A stretch of 7,810 nt of DNA from Bacteroidetes bacterium UBA7368 (GTDB taxonomy: Bacteria; Bacteroidota; Rhodothermia; Rhodothermales; UBA10348): assembly GCA_002469915.1 (NCBI GenBank), contig DKOG01000254.1:1-7810 (forward strand), written 5' to 3'. The position numbers were made by a program, and so were the translations under genes. Below the pieces are notes generated by a model. That model saw only the letters and a program-made list of their open reading frames with translations. It ran no database searches and had not been told where the DNA came from. Of the stretch, positions 7,484 through 7,810 are shown piece after piece. How positions within the stretch are numbered: position 1 is the stretch's first letter; each line of letters starts with the position of its first letter.

Positions 7484-7511
7484 AACGGAGCGTAATAGCT
7501 CTGACGACGTT
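7484..7511 (+). promoter_or_regulatory. Hairpin abutting the start codon of the RRM gene
   Basis: AACG (7484-7487) pairs with CGTT (7508-7511) and GAGC (7488-7491) pairs with GCTC (7498-7501), leaving a 6-base loop and a 6-base bulge (7502-7507). The stem ends at the base directly before ATG 7512. It buries the only purine-rich GGAG in the area (7487-7490), which lies 21 bases from the ATG and is too far to act as a normal ribosome binding site in a linear message. A role in controlling translation is inferred. Confidence 0.4.
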
Positions 7512-7810
7512 ATGAAAAATATATTTGTCGGCAATTTGCCGTGGCGCACGGATGATCAGGAACTTGAAAATCTCTTTTCCCAGTACGGAGAAGTGCTTTC
7601 AGCAAAAGTGATCTCCGATCGTGAAACGGGTCGCTCCCGTGGATTTGGTTTCGTTGAAATGGAAGACGATGCAGCTCTAGAAGCCATTGAAAACCTGAAC
7701 GGACAGGAAATGGACGGTCGCGAGATTCGCGTCAACGAAGCTAACGATCGCCCACAGCGCAGTGGCGGCGGCGGCGGCGGCGGTGGTCACCGTGGCGGCG
7801 GCGGCGGCGG
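7512..7810 (+). CDS. RRM-domain glycine-rich RNA-binding protein, 3' end outside the window
   Basis: The frame starts at ATG 7512 and stays open to the right edge (99 codons plus two bases), so the end is missing. Residues 1-78 form one complete RNA recognition motif: RNP2 is IFVGNL (4-9) and RNP1 is RGFGFVEM (43-50), with the aromatic residues F5, F45 and F47 that stack on RNA bases present. After NEANDRPQRS begins a glycine-rich tail, eight glycines, then HR, then more glycine. Small single-RRM proteins with Gly-rich tails are known from cyanobacteria, Bacteroidota and others, and resemble plant glycine-rich RNA-binding proteins. Several are induced by cold and bind single-stranded RNA as chaperones; that role is inferred here. 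The start is firm: an in-frame TAA lies at 7479-7481 and no ATG, GTG or TTG occurs between it and 7512. No proper Shine-Dalgarno sequence is present. Family members are usually about 80-150 residues, so little is probably lost. Confidence 0.93.
   Translation, partial: MKNIFVGNLPWRTDDQELENLFSQYGEVLSAKVISDRETGRSRGFGFVEMEDDAALEAIENLNGQEMDGREIRVNEANDRPQRSGGGGGGGGHRGGGGG
7764..7810 (+). repeat. GGC trinucleotide tract encoding the poly-glycine tail
   Basis: Six GGC codons (7764-7781), two GGT, then CAC CGT, then at least five more GGC codons reaching the window edge. In-frame GGC repeats can change length by slippage without breaking the frame, and can also collapse in assemblies, so the exact count here may not be reliable. 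Confidence 0.8.

Larger units (their letters stand above)
7174..7511 (+). other. Intergenic region and leader between rodA and the RRM gene (338 bases)
   Basis: No open frame of note lies here on either strand. The first third contains a long imperfect hairpin (7230-7270) that may end the mrdA-rodA transcript. The middle (about 7340-7440) is C- and T-rich with a six-T run at 7417-7422. The last 50 bases hold two inverted repeats (7462-7475 and 7484-7511) next to the RRM start codon. A promoter for the RRM gene is expected, but I could not find boxes with correct spacing. The transcript start, and so the leader length, is unknown. Confidence 0.6.

Overview
The window looks like chromosomal core sequence from a Gram-negative, probably rod-shaped bacterium. 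There is an outer-membrane protein with an Omp85-type barrel, and a PBP2/RodA pair that builds lateral wall peptidoglycan. None of the readable translation starts has a strong Shine-Dalgarno sequence, and base composition is near 50% GC by eye. Together with the propeller-plus-barrel protein and the long RodA, this fits the Bacteroidota / Rhodothermota / Balneolota / Gemmatimonadota range. The phylum is inferred from style, not proven.

Layout from left to right. (1) Positions 1-537, + strand: the 3' part of a PhzF-family (YddE/PBLD-like) gene that enters from the left edge. (2) A perfect inverted repeat at 546-568 lies between this gene and the convergent next one and probably ends both transcripts. 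(3) Positions 583-3690, - strand: a 1035-residue exported protein with a signal peptide, a gluzincin-type HELVH...E metallopeptidase-like domain, five PD40 (WD40-like/TolB-type) propeller repeats and a C-terminal barrel carrying Omp85 hallmarks, including a VRGY loop motif. (4) A 391-base divergent intergenic region (3691-4081) with no convincing gene. (5) mrdA (4082-5917) and rodA (5914-7173), + strand, translationally coupled by an ATGA overlap. They encode the transpeptidase and glycosyltransferase of the elongasome. (6) A 338-base gap (7174-7511) holding a long imperfect hairpin just after rodA and two inverted repeats close to the next start. (7) From 7512 to the right edge: the start of a small RRM RNA-binding protein with a glycine-rich tail, cut by the window end.

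The mrdA-rodA pair is the only clear operon. The other genes are separate units, and mreBCD, often found directly upstream of mrdA, is not present here. The least ordinary feature is the large minus-strand protein, which joins an apparently intact zinc-protease motif, a propeller and an Omp85-like barrel in one chain without recognisable POTRA domains. Second is the structured leader of the RRM gene. I see no mobile element, CRISPR array, rRNA or tRNA.
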